From contig NZ_JAXHLN010000003.1 of NCBI RefSeq assembly GCF_034522235.1, positions 1,054,001 through 1,118,000 on the forward strand: 64,000 bases of DNA, read 5' to 3'. A model generated the notes under the pieces. It did not search any database. It saw only the letters and a program-made list of their open reading frames with translations, and was not told where the DNA came from. The stretch's first letter is position 1. Each line of letters starts with the position of its first letter. The translations under genes and the position numbers were made by a program. Source of the DNA: Thiohalophilus sp. (GTDB lineage: Bacteria > Pseudomonadota > Gammaproteobacteria > UBA6429 > Thiohalophilaceae). Below, piece by piece: positions 56,618-63,173 of the stretch.

Positions 56618-58078
56618 ATGAGCGAACACACTGCAACGGCAACAACAAAAATTGAAAATTCAGGAGAAGGGCTGCTGCATCGTGGCAGTATTTGGTCGAT
56701 TATCATCGTGGCGCTGGTGGCGATTGCCTCGGCAATCGCGTTATCCGCTGACACGCGCTGGATCTATCTGCTGGTTTATGCGTGGTTCGGATTGATCTAC
56801 GGTCTGCTTTTGCAATACGGGCGGTTTTGCATGGCGTCCGCGGTGCGGGATCTGTTTGCCGTGCAGGTGCCGAGGATGGCGGTCGGGATCATGATTGCCA
56901 CGGCGCTCTTTTCACTGACCGCGGCACTGGTGACCGTCAGCGGCACCAGTACCTTTTATCCCCACCCGCTGGGCTGGCACATCATCATCGGCGGGCTGAT
57001 TTTCGGCTTCGGTATGATTTTTACCGGGGGTTGTGCCTCCGGATCGCTCTACAAGAGCGGCGAGGGCAATGTCGGCTCCATGCTGGTGGTGGCCAGTATC
57101 TCCTTCTCCCAGGCACTGTTCGTCGATCTCGGTTCCTGGTCCAACGCCTTTGCACCGGCGTCATGGGCACAATCCGCGGCCGAAAAGGGCATGCCGGCGG
57201 AGTTGTCGGTAACCGACGGCTGGTTTGACCAGTTTATGGCCGGCTATATCTGGGATCTTTCGGGCGGCACGGTCGGCCAATGGCTGGATTCCGGCAATCA
57301 GTGGATTGACGCGTTTATCGGCAACGCCTTCCTCAGCGCAATTCTTCCTGTTCTGGTACTCGTTTTATTGCTTTATATCTTTGCCTATCGCAAGGGCTAT
57401 CTGCGCCGGCACAAACAGGATACGCCGGGCATGGGTTTCGAGCTGCGCGGTATCTGGGCAATGATTACCTCATCGAAAAATACCGCCCTGGCCGGCATCG
57501 GTCTGGGGGTATTCGCCGGCTTGCATATGTGGGTCACCGGTTCCTTGCGGGAGCACTATCGCATTTTCAATTTTGGCGAGCTGCTGGAGAAGATGGGGCA
57601 TACCTCCGGGCTTTCCATTCAGGGTACGGTTTTTGACCCGGGTTACTGGTATATCACCACCCAGGAAGCCCAGCTGGGCGGCTGGGTGCTCAACAAGGCC
57701 GGCGTTGAAAACATGGATAACGTCTATTTCGGGCTGAATAACGGTCTGCCGAGTCCGGAAATCAATGCGCCGTTGCTTATGTCAGCGGGCATTATCCTCG
57801 GGGCCGCCGTGCTCGCCCTGGCGCGCCGCGAGTTCAAATGGAAAATACCGGATATGGAAACGGCCATTTTCGCCATTGTCGGCGGGGCCATCATGGGGAT
57901 CGGCGCGCGTATCGGCATGGGCTGTAATGTCGGCGCATTCTTCGCGGCGGTCACCAATGGCGATCTGACGGGCTGGCTTTTCCTGGCCGGCATGGTGATT
58001 GGCGGCTACATCGGCGTGCGGACCTTTAACAAGTGGCTGATGTATCGCATGTCCCGTAATGATGACCTGGAATTGTAA
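56618..58078 (+). CDS. YeeE/YedE family (TsuA-type) sulfur compound transporter
   Basis: The ATG at 56618 is preferred over the in-frame TTG at 56615, giving 486 residues. Conserved Cys motifs of the family lie in QYGRFCMASAVRD, FTGGCASGSLYKSGEG and RIGMGCNVGAFFAAV, within about ten membrane segments. In TsuA such Cys residues pass thiosulfate through the inner membrane. YeeE genes next to tusA are a known arrangement. This version is longer than E. coli TsuA (about 350 residues), with an extra loop around residues 300-370 that contains a stretch (FDPGYWYITTQEAQLGGWVL) of likely periplasmic location. The substrate could be thiosulfate or another sulfane compound. Confidence 0.88.
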   Translation: MSEHTATATTKIENSGEGLLHRGSIWSIIIVALVAIASAIALSADTRWIYLLVYAWFGLIYGLLLQYGRFCMASAVRDLFAVQVPRMAVGIMIATALFSLTAALVTVSGTSTFYPHPLGWHIIIGGLIFGFGMIFTGGCASGSLYKSGEGNVGSMLVVASISFSQALFVDLGSWSNAFAPASWAQSAAEKGMPAELSVTDGWFDQFMAGYIWDLSGGTVGQWLDSGNQWIDAFIGNAFLSAILPVLVLVLLLYIFAYRKGYLRRHKQDTPGMGFELRGIWAMITSSKNTALAGIGLGVFAGLHMWVTGSLREHYRIFNFGELLEKMGHTSGLSIQGTVFDPGYWYITTQEAQLGGWVLNKAGVENMDNVYFGLNNGLPSPEINAPLLMSAGIILGAAVLALARREFKWKIPDMETAIFAIVGGAIMGIGARIGMGCNVGAFFAAVTNGDLTGWLFLAGMVIGGYIGVRTFNKWLMYRMSRNDDLEL

Positions 58079-58091
58079 CAAGCTGTAGCGG

Positions 58092-58112
58092 CGGACAGTC
58101 TCGAACTGTCCG
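58092..58112 (+). other. Intercistronic hairpin between yeeE and the second tusA
   Basis: CGGACAGT-CTCGA-ACTGTCCG is an 8-bp perfect stem with a 5-base loop. No T-run follows, so it is more likely a processing or stability element than a terminator. Confidence 0.6.
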
Positions 58113-58148
58113 TCGAATATTGACGTAAGGAAGAGGAAGGAAGTAACC

Positions 58149-58406
58149 ATGGCAATTAAATTTGAAAAAGTCGATGAAGGTGATTACCTGCTGGATGTGA
58201 CCGGCTATGTCTGCCCGCATCCGCAAATGTATACCAAGAAGGCCCTGCAGAAGATGGACGGCGGCGATGTGCTGACGCTGAAGTTCGACAATCCCTCCTC
58301 GGGGGAGTCGATCATGGCGATGTGCGAATCCGAAGGTAATGATCTGTTCAGTCGCGATGAAGATGCCGGCACCTATGTCTGGAAGATCCGCAAAGGGGCG
58401 GCCTGA
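58149..58406 (+). CDS. TusA family sulfurtransferase, second copy
   Basis: This 85-residue protein is a minimal TusA/YedF fold. YLLDVTGYVCPHPQMYTKKA contains the CPxP Cys, and the SIMAMCESEGND segment has a second Cys at about residue 59. A ribosome site GGAAGGAAG precedes the start. Its stop overlaps the next gene by one base (TGATG). It probably relays sulfur between the transporter and the DsrE-like protein. Confidence 0.9.
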   Translation: MAIKFEKVDEGDYLLDVTGYVCPHPQMYTKKALQKMDGGDVLTLKFDNPSSGESIMAMCESEGNDLFSRDEDAGTYVWKIRKGAA

Positions 58407-58717
58407 TGCGGCTGGGTGTTGTTGTCACAGATGGACAATTCGCGCAACAGGCGATTGCCCTGCTCAAGGGCGCGCAGGCCCGTGGCTGGCAACTGCGCTG
58501 TTTTTTGACCGACTCGGGGGTGAAATTACTCGGGGATGAGGTTTTTCGGGCGTTTCTCGATGGCAGCGAGGCGCATGTGTCCCTGTGCGAATTGTCCGTG
58601 GATCGCTATCCCGGTGCGGATCCCCACGAGGCCGGGCTGGCCGATCGGGTCATCATCGGCGGCCAGTACCAGGATGCGGAGCTGGTCAAAAACAGTGATC
58701 AGGTGATTGTTCTTTGA
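58406..58717 (+). CDS. DsrE-like protein
   Basis: The 103-residue protein begins with RLGVVVTDGQFAQQAIALLK and has a DsrE/F-type Rossmann-like pattern with a Cys in VSLCELSVDRYPGAD. DsrE-like proteins take persulfide from TusA. The gene overlaps the upstream tusA by one base. Other Cys residues (in QLRCFLTDSG) may also react. The sequence is divergent, so the assignment to DsrE, DsrF or TusD is open. Confidence 0.75.
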   Translation: MRLGVVVTDGQFAQQAIALLKGAQARGWQLRCFLTDSGVKLLGDEVFRAFLDGSEAHVSLCELSVDRYPGADPHEAGLADRVIIGGQYQDAELVKNSDQVIVL

Positions 58718-58727
58718 AGGAGATGAG

Positions 58728-58985
58728 ATGAGTGAGACCAAAGAGATCCTGGTCATTGCCCGGGATCGCAAGAGTGAGGCGTTGCGCATGGCCACGGGGC
58801 TGACCCTGCTTGACGACGTGGTGAATGTGGCCGTCTGGGGCGAGCTGGATCGGGATGACGACGAGGTGGCGATGCAGCTCGAAGCCCTGGATTTTTCGGA
58901 TGTCCCGGTGACCGAGCTGGCGACCAACATGGCCGCGAAACTGACCGGGATGATCAACCAGGCAAATGTGGTGTACATAGTATGA
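58728..58985 (+). CDS. Small protein in the sulfur cluster, DsrE-like without Cys
   Basis: The ATG at 58728 lies just after GAAGGAGATGAG. The 85-residue protein (SETKEILVIARDRKSEALRM) has an alternating strand-helix pattern like the previous gene but contains no Cys. It may be a non-catalytic partner subunit, as in heteromeric DsrEFH. The stop overlaps the next start by 4 bp. Confidence 0.65.
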   Translation: MSETKEILVIARDRKSEALRMATGLTLLDDVVNVAVWGELDRDDDEVAMQLEALDFSDVPVTELATNMAAKLTGMINQANVVYIV

Positions 58986-59176
58986 AAAACGAGAACAAGG
59001 TGATGTTGATTAGCGTGGCGGGCGGTCAGCCGGATTTTGACGAGACGCTGTACCGTGCCTTGCAGGATGAGGGGCTCACCTGTGCCCGGTTTGACCTGGA
59101 CAGTGAGCTGGAACGGGTGCTGGATACGCTCGCAAGCGGCGCCATGCCGGTGGTGCTCAAACCCGCCCCGCGCTGA
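58982..59176 (+). CDS. Tiny protein of 64 residues, unknown function
   Basis: It starts in an ATGA overlap with the upstream gene. KVMLISVAGGQPDFDETLYR and the single Cys in GLTCARFDLDSE suggest a small alpha/beta protein. Tight coupling to the DsrE-like genes supports a real gene. I do not recognise the family. Confidence 0.6.
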   Translation: MKNENKVMLISVAGGQPDFDETLYRALQDEGLTCARFDLDSELERVLDTLASGAMPVVLKPAPR

Positions 59177-59219
59177 TTGCAATTTACCACCGGCCATCGC
59201 CTGTTTGCGTAACTGCAAT
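59176..59219 (+). promoter_or_regulatory. Upstream activator-type inverted repeat (P2)
   Basis: ATTGCAATTTAC (59176-59187) is mirrored by GTAACTGCAAT (59209-59219). TTGCA and TGCAA start exactly 37 bp apart, as at P3. The centre is about 105 bp before the predicted start of transcription. The first base of the repeat is the last base of the stop codon of the upstream gene. Confidence 0.65.
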
Positions 59220-59221
59220 GT

Positions 59222-59240
59222 ACCCGGTTCGGGCTTTTTA
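59222..59240 (+). terminator. Weak terminator before the rhodanese gene
   Basis: CCCG-GTT-CGGG is followed by C and five T. The stem is only 4 bp, so the termination signal is weak. It would separate the tusA-yeeE operon from the next unit. Confidence 0.4.
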
Positions 59241-59243
59241 AGC

Positions 59244-59256
59244 TAACAGATTGATA
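59244..59256 (-). promoter_or_regulatory. IHF-type site in P2
   Basis: TAACAGATTGATA is a perfect match, in reverse orientation, to WATCAA-N4-TTR. Its end lies 21 bp before the GG of the -24 element; at P3 this distance is 20 bp. Confidence 0.6.
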
Positions 59257-59274
59257 AAAAAGAGAAATGTTGTT

Positions 59275-59291
59275 CTGGCACGTTACATGCA
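59275..59291 (+). promoter_or_regulatory. Sigma-54 type promoter P2 (rhodanese lipoprotein)
   Basis: CTGGCACG-TTAC-ATGCA fits YTGGCACG-N4-TTGCW with one mismatch. GG (59277-59278) and GC (59289-59290) are 10 bp apart. The gene start is about 60 bp downstream. Confidence 0.72.
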
Positions 59292-59351
59292 AACAGTTTT
59301 GACGAAGCAGGCTTGAGACAGTGGCCGACATTCAGGAGAGAGGATGAGATC

Positions 59352-60920
59352 ATGAAAAAAACAGAAGCACAGCTCAATGAGACAATCAACAGCTGGCGAA
59401 TACTGGCAAGAGGCGCGGCACTGGTTGCCGTGATGGGGCTCGCCGGTTGTGTCGACAGCGACGAAGATTCAGTCAACAGCAGTGATAATGTCACCACAAA
59501 TTCCGCGGCGGATATCGCCCAGGAATCTGCTGACAGTTACGACGACAACGTCAATGGTCTGATTTCCGGCTCGACGCTGGAGAGCTGGATCGATGACTGG
59601 GAGACCAATCGGCCCAGCGGGATCAGTGGACACCTGGTCATTCTGCAAATCCATCCCGGGATGGCGCGTTACACGCAGGATACTGACGAGGTTGCTGGGT
59701 ACGACGAGACAAACGATCTGACGTATATCTCTCCGAACGAAGCCGGGGGTGTTCGCGTCTATTCAGTGGATCACAACGATCTGCGCATGGACCGCTCCAA
59801 CGGGGTGCTGACCACTCGCAGCATGGTGGCGGATGGTCCGACTATCGACGGCTTCCTGCAGGACCATCAGATCGACCCCACGGAGGACATGATTGTCTTC
59901 GCGGTCGGGCAGGGCGGAAACTTCCAGGCCATGAAGCTCGGGCGCGGCTGGTACACCATGCGCTACTGGGGTGTGGAGAAGGAGCATCTCGCCGTACTCA
60001 ATGGCGGGGCGCAAGCTGTGATGGCCGAGAACTATATGGGGCCCTCGGCCAGCGACCTCCCCTCGGCGCCCGGTGATTTCAGCGTCCGCGAACTCGAGCA
60101 GGACAATACCGCCCTTCAGGTGACCCTGGAAGAGATGATCCAGGAGGCGAGCAACGCCACCGGGGATGTCTTCATCTGGGACGCCCGGAATATCGAGCAG
60201 TACAATGCGACCGAGGATCCGTTCCAGAATGGCGGTTCCGCTCAGGGCCATCCGAACGGGGCCGTGGAACTCAATTACTCGAATCTGCTCATTTCGGATG
60301 CTACGCAGACACCTCGATTCCTGTATGGCTATCAGGACGACAGCGGCGATTGCCCCGGCGACGACACGTATGACCTGACCGAGGCCGCTCCCGGTAACGG
60401 GGATTGCTACTACCCCTCGTATGCCTGGCGCTCCAAGTCGGAACTCGAGACGGCGATGGATGGTGGCCTCATCAATGGCGCCCGGTTCCAGGATCTGAAC
60501 GGTGCCCTGGGTTTGGGGAATGCCTACCAGGACGGGCAGGAGGTCTGGACCTACTGCGAGACGACCTATCGCGCCATGGTGACCGGCTTTGCGACTGCCG
60601 GTATCCTCGGACTGCCCACCCGTTTCTACGACGGGGCCATGGTCGAGTGGCACACTTTGTCCAACGCCTATGACAAGTACGGTAATCAGCTCCTGCCGGG
60701 GGATTCCCCGTGGCGGGCCGACAAGAACAGTGTCTCGTACTTCGCATACAACGAGCAGTCCCTGACGGAGCCCCGTCGGATCGATGACCCCTACGCCGAT
60801 AACACCAATGCTATTATCAATGAAGATCGGGCCTACAAGATCTCCGGTAGTGGTGATAGTGACGGTGGTGGCGACGATGACGGCGGTGGCGCGCTGCCCC
60901 CCAATCCGTGTGGGGGATAA
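59352..60920 (+). CDS. Exported tandem-rhodanese lipoprotein
   Basis: The ATG at 59352 follows GGAGAGAGG and gives 522 residues. A long lipoprotein signal ends in VMGLAGC (Cys33), then an acidic linker. The first rhodanese-like domain has DMIVFAVGQGGNFQAMKLG and lacks a catalytic Cys, as in two-domain thiosulfate sulfurtransferases. The second domain has FIWDARNIEQYN, GHPNGAVELNYSNLL and the active-site loop CETTYR with Cys402. A Gly/Asp-rich tail (about residue 500 on) ends the protein. It would transfer sulfane sulfur in the periplasm. It has its own sigma-54 type promoter and a strong terminator. Confidence 0.82.
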   Translation: MKKTEAQLNETINSWRILARGAALVAVMGLAGCVDSDEDSVNSSDNVTTNSAADIAQESADSYDDNVNGLISGSTLESWIDDWETNRPSGISGHLVILQIHPGMARYTQDTDEVAGYDETNDLTYISPNEAGGVRVYSVDHNDLRMDRSNGVLTTRSMVADGPTIDGFLQDHQIDPTEDMIVFAVGQGGNFQAMKLGRGWYTMRYWGVEKEHLAVLNGGAQAVMAENYMGPSASDLPSAPGDFSVRELEQDNTALQVTLEEMIQEASNATGDVFIWDARNIEQYNATEDPFQNGGSAQGHPNGAVELNYSNLLISDATQTPRFLYGYQDDSGDCPGDDTYDLTEAAPGNGDCYYPSYAWRSKSELETAMDGGLINGARFQDLNGALGLGNAYQDGQEVWTYCETTYRAMVTGFATAGILGLPTRFYDGAMVEWHTLSNAYDKYGNQLLPGDSPWRADKNSVSYFAYNEQSLTEPRRIDDPYADNTNAIINEDRAYKISGSGDSDGGGDDDGGGALPPNPCGG

Positions 60921-60968
60921 CAGCGGTTGGCAAGTTTGACCGTACAACATATATGAACCTCCCACTTG

Positions 60969-60998
60969 AGGCCCGTCTCTGACGGGCCTGTTTTTTTT
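60969..60998 (+). terminator. Rho-independent terminator after the rhodanese gene
   Basis: AGGCCCGTC-TCT-GACGGGCCT (60969-60989) is a perfect 9-bp stem followed by G and eight T. The next gene starts only 16 bp later, so transcription of the cytochrome gene may depend on read-through. Confidence 0.95.
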
Positions 60999-61013
60999 GC
61001 AGGGAGAGAAAGC

Positions 61014-62225
61014 GTGAACAGAATAACGACACTCCTGATTCTGGCCGGCGCGATTGGCGTCGGTCTGCTGCTGTACCGCTTGCTGGTGCCGCCGCAGGAG
61101 GATGTTGAAAGCTTTCTCGGGCATCACTGGGAGCGCCCGATTCCGTTTCAGGGGCCTCCGCCAGCCGCATTCAGTGATCTGGAGGCCTCGCTGGATCCGC
61201 AAAGCTGCGCGCAATGCCATGCCGAACAGCATGCCGACTGGAAGCAAAGTCTGCACAGCGAGACCTTCTCGCCGGGTTTGCGCTGGCAGCTGCAATTAAT
61301 GACCCCCGAGCAGGGCAAGAGCTGTCTGCAATGCCATGCCCCGATGAGCGAACAGGTGACCCTGGTGGCGGCCGAACGGGGCTGGCCCGGTGCGCCGGCG
61401 GAGGCGCCGCCGGCGCATATTCCCCGCGATCTGCACGAGCAGGGACTGGCCTGTGCCGCCTGCCATGTGCGAAAGCACGAGCGCGTGGGACCGCCGCCGC
61501 GCGATCCGAACATCGATCCCGAGCAGGGCCCGCATGGCGGATTTACCGCGAAGGCCGCCTTCAAAGACAGCCGGTTTTGTGCCGCCTGTCATCAGTTTCC
61601 CGAGGACGGGCCGCGGGTCAACGGCAAGCTGCGCGAGAACACGGTGGTGCAATGGCAGCAGTCGCGCCATGCCGAGGAGGGCCGCACCTGCCAGCGTTGT
61701 CACATGCCGGGTCGGCGCCATCAGTGGCGCGGCATTCACGATCCGGCGATGACCGCCTCGGCCCTGGAGACGACCTTTCAGGTGAGCGACGATCGGGTCG
61801 TGGCGGCGGTCAGCAATACGGGTGCGGGCCACCATTTTCCCACCTATATGGTGCCGGAGATCGAACTGCGCCTGGAACGGGTCGCCGCGGATGGCAAGCG
61901 GCAAGCGCTTGCCCGCGAGATCATCGCCTGGCGCACCAACCTGGCGTTGACCGAGGAGCTGTTCGACACCCGGATCAAAAGCGGCGAGACGCGGGAGCTT
62001 GAGGCCGATCTGTCCCCGGCGCTGGCACAAAACGAATCGCTCGAGCTGGTGATGGCGGTCGCGCCGCGGCGGTTATACGAGCGGACCTTCGAGGACTACC
62101 AGCAACGGCAGGGCGACAAACTTGACCCGGCGGTGCGCGCGCTGCTGACCCTGTCCATTGCCGAGGCAAAAAACAGCCATTATCAGCGCATCCTGGCGCG
62201 TTATCCGGCCCGGGTTGCAAATTGA
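61014..62225 (+). CDS. Pentaheme c-type cytochrome
   Basis: The start is GTG at 61014 behind AGGGAGAG. The 403-residue protein has an N-terminal signal anchor (TTLLILAGAIGVGLLLYRLL) and five CXXCH motifs: CAQCH (65-69), CLQCH (104-108), CAACH (147-151), CAACH (189-193) and CQRCH (226-230). The C-terminal 170 residues are beta-rich, with VSNTGAGHHFPTYMVP, as in the C-terminal domain of some multiheme cytochromes. It is placed as an electron carrier facing the periplasm. The family resembles cytochrome c554-type proteins, but the enzyme activity, if any, is unknown. Confidence 0.85.
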   Translation: MNRITTLLILAGAIGVGLLLYRLLVPPQEDVESFLGHHWERPIPFQGPPPAAFSDLEASLDPQSCAQCHAEQHADWKQSLHSETFSPGLRWQLQLMTPEQGKSCLQCHAPMSEQVTLVAAERGWPGAPAEAPPAHIPRDLHEQGLACAACHVRKHERVGPPPRDPNIDPEQGPHGGFTAKAAFKDSRFCAACHQFPEDGPRVNGKLRENTVVQWQQSRHAEEGRTCQRCHMPGRRHQWRGIHDPAMTASALETTFQVSDDRVVAAVSNTGAGHHFPTYMVPEIELRLERVAADGKRQALAREIIAWRTNLALTEELFDTRIKSGETRELEADLSPALAQNESLELVMAVAPRRLYERTFEDYQQRQGDKLDPAVRALLTLSIAEAKNSHYQRILARYPARVAN

Positions 62226-62256
62226 GGCCGGGCCCGGGCCCGATTTCACTCTGCAA
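62215..62256 (+). promoter_or_regulatory. Upstream activator-type inverted repeat (P3)
   Basis: TTGCAAATTG (62215-62224) and CTGCAA (62251-62256) form an inverted pair; TTGCA and TGCAA start exactly 37 bp apart, as at P2. The first half overlaps the stop of the pentaheme gene. Confidence 0.6.
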
Positions 62257-62280
62257 CGCGCTATGGGTATGGGTTGGCTG

Positions 62281-62293
62281 TAAGCGGTTGATA
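62281..62293 (-). promoter_or_regulatory. IHF-type site in P3
   Basis: TAAGCGGTTGATA matches the IHF consensus perfectly in reverse orientation. It ends 20 bp before the GG of the -24 element. Confidence 0.6.
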
Positions 62294-62311
62294 TATAATG
62301 ACTTAAAAACT

Positions 62312-62327
62312 TGGCATGGCATCTGCA
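62312..62327 (+). promoter_or_regulatory. Sigma-54 type promoter P3 (small protein, triheme cytochrome, porin)
   Basis: TGGCATG-GCAT-CTGCA has GG (62313-62314) and GC (62325-62326) 10 bp apart. It differs from P1 only in the 4 spacer bases. The first start codon is about 40 bp downstream. Confidence 0.7.
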
Positions 62328-62365
62328 AGAAAACAAACAAGAAAACAAATGAGATGGGAAACGTA

Positions 62366-62638
62366 ATGCACAAACGAATTTGCCGAATCCTGGTAACCGG
62401 GTGTGCCGCCGTCATGTTTGCCACCCTGTCGACGGCGGCCGAGGCCGACGGGCCCCGGCTCAAATTCAAGGGCAAGGGGCCTGTTTGCATGTGCGCCAAC
62501 GGCGGGTTGACCGAGGACGATATCCGCCGGGCCAACGAGGCGCGACAATCCCGACTCGAACATGTTCGCAAGCAACAGGATCGTCCAAACAGGGAAGGTC
62601 GTGGTGGTGACAGGGACGAATCAAATAACCAAGAGTAA
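62366..62638 (+). CDS. Small exported protein with CMC motif
   Basis: The ATG at 62366 gives 90 residues; an in-frame ATG at 62354 would add four residues. A signal peptide (KRICRILVTGCAAVMFATLS) ends near STAAEA. The mature part is short and basic (PRLKFKGKGPVCMCANGGLT) with two Cys in a CMC motif, then a charged tail (RQSRLEHVRKQQDRPNREGR). It may be a thiol carrier or a metal or electron partner of the cytochrome encoded next. I do not recognise the family. Confidence 0.65.
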   Translation: MHKRICRILVTGCAAVMFATLSTAAEADGPRLKFKGKGPVCMCANGGLTEDDIRRANEARQSRLEHVRKQQDRPNREGRGGDRDESNNQE

Positions 62639-62656
62639 AAGTGAGGAGAGCAAACG

Positions 62657-63148
62657 ATGAAAGGCCGTATGAAAGACATCATGAAAAAGCTGGGGCACCG
62701 CTTGAAGTGGGGTGTGTCAGTGAGTGTGCTGGCGATCGGGGTCGCGACAGTCTGGAGCATGATTGCGGTCGATGCCACGACATACAATCCCGAAGGGACG
62801 GAATACCATGGTTGGGGGGCCGATACGATTTCACAAATTCACGAAGGTATCGTGATGACCGCGCCGATTAACATCGCCAATGCCTGTGGTCTGGGGGCAT
62901 CTTCCTGTTTTAAATGCCATAGCGGCAGACGGGCCGAGAAACCCGGAGACAATCTGTGGCACAGCCAGCATGCAGAGGTGAACTACTCCTGCACGGGCTG
63001 TCACGCCGGGAATGACCGTTTGATGCGAGAAAGTATGGCGCACAGAGGGTTAGTCAATGATCCACGCAAGGAATCGGGGGAAACCTGTGCAAGTTGTCAT
63101 AGTGAAAAAGAAGTTGTCGAGTTCCTGAAAATTTACGCTGAAGAATGA
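62657..63148 (+). CDS. Triheme c-type cytochrome, membrane-anchored
   Basis: The 163-residue protein starts after GTGAGGAGAG. An N-terminal signal anchor (KWGVSVSVLAIGVATVWSMI) is followed by three CXXCH motifs: CFKCH (84-88), CTGCH (112-116) and CASCH (144-148). His residues between them (such as WHSQHAEVNYS) could be distal ligands. It likely carries electrons in the periplasm. It lies between the CMC protein and the porin in one operon. Confidence 0.85.
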   Translation: MKGRMKDIMKKLGHRLKWGVSVSVLAIGVATVWSMIAVDATTYNPEGTEYHGWGADTISQIHEGIVMTAPINIANACGLGASSCFKCHSGRRAEKPGDNLWHSQHAEVNYSCTGCHAGNDRLMRESMAHRGLVNDPRKESGETCASCHSEKEVVEFLKIYAEE

Positions 63149-63173
63149 TATTCGATCATTTAGGAGAGAGCAG

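Noticed and set aside
59763..61295. A 510-residue open frame opposite the rhodanese gene
   Set aside because: It crosses a strong terminator and the start of the pentaheme gene, and has no recognisable motif.
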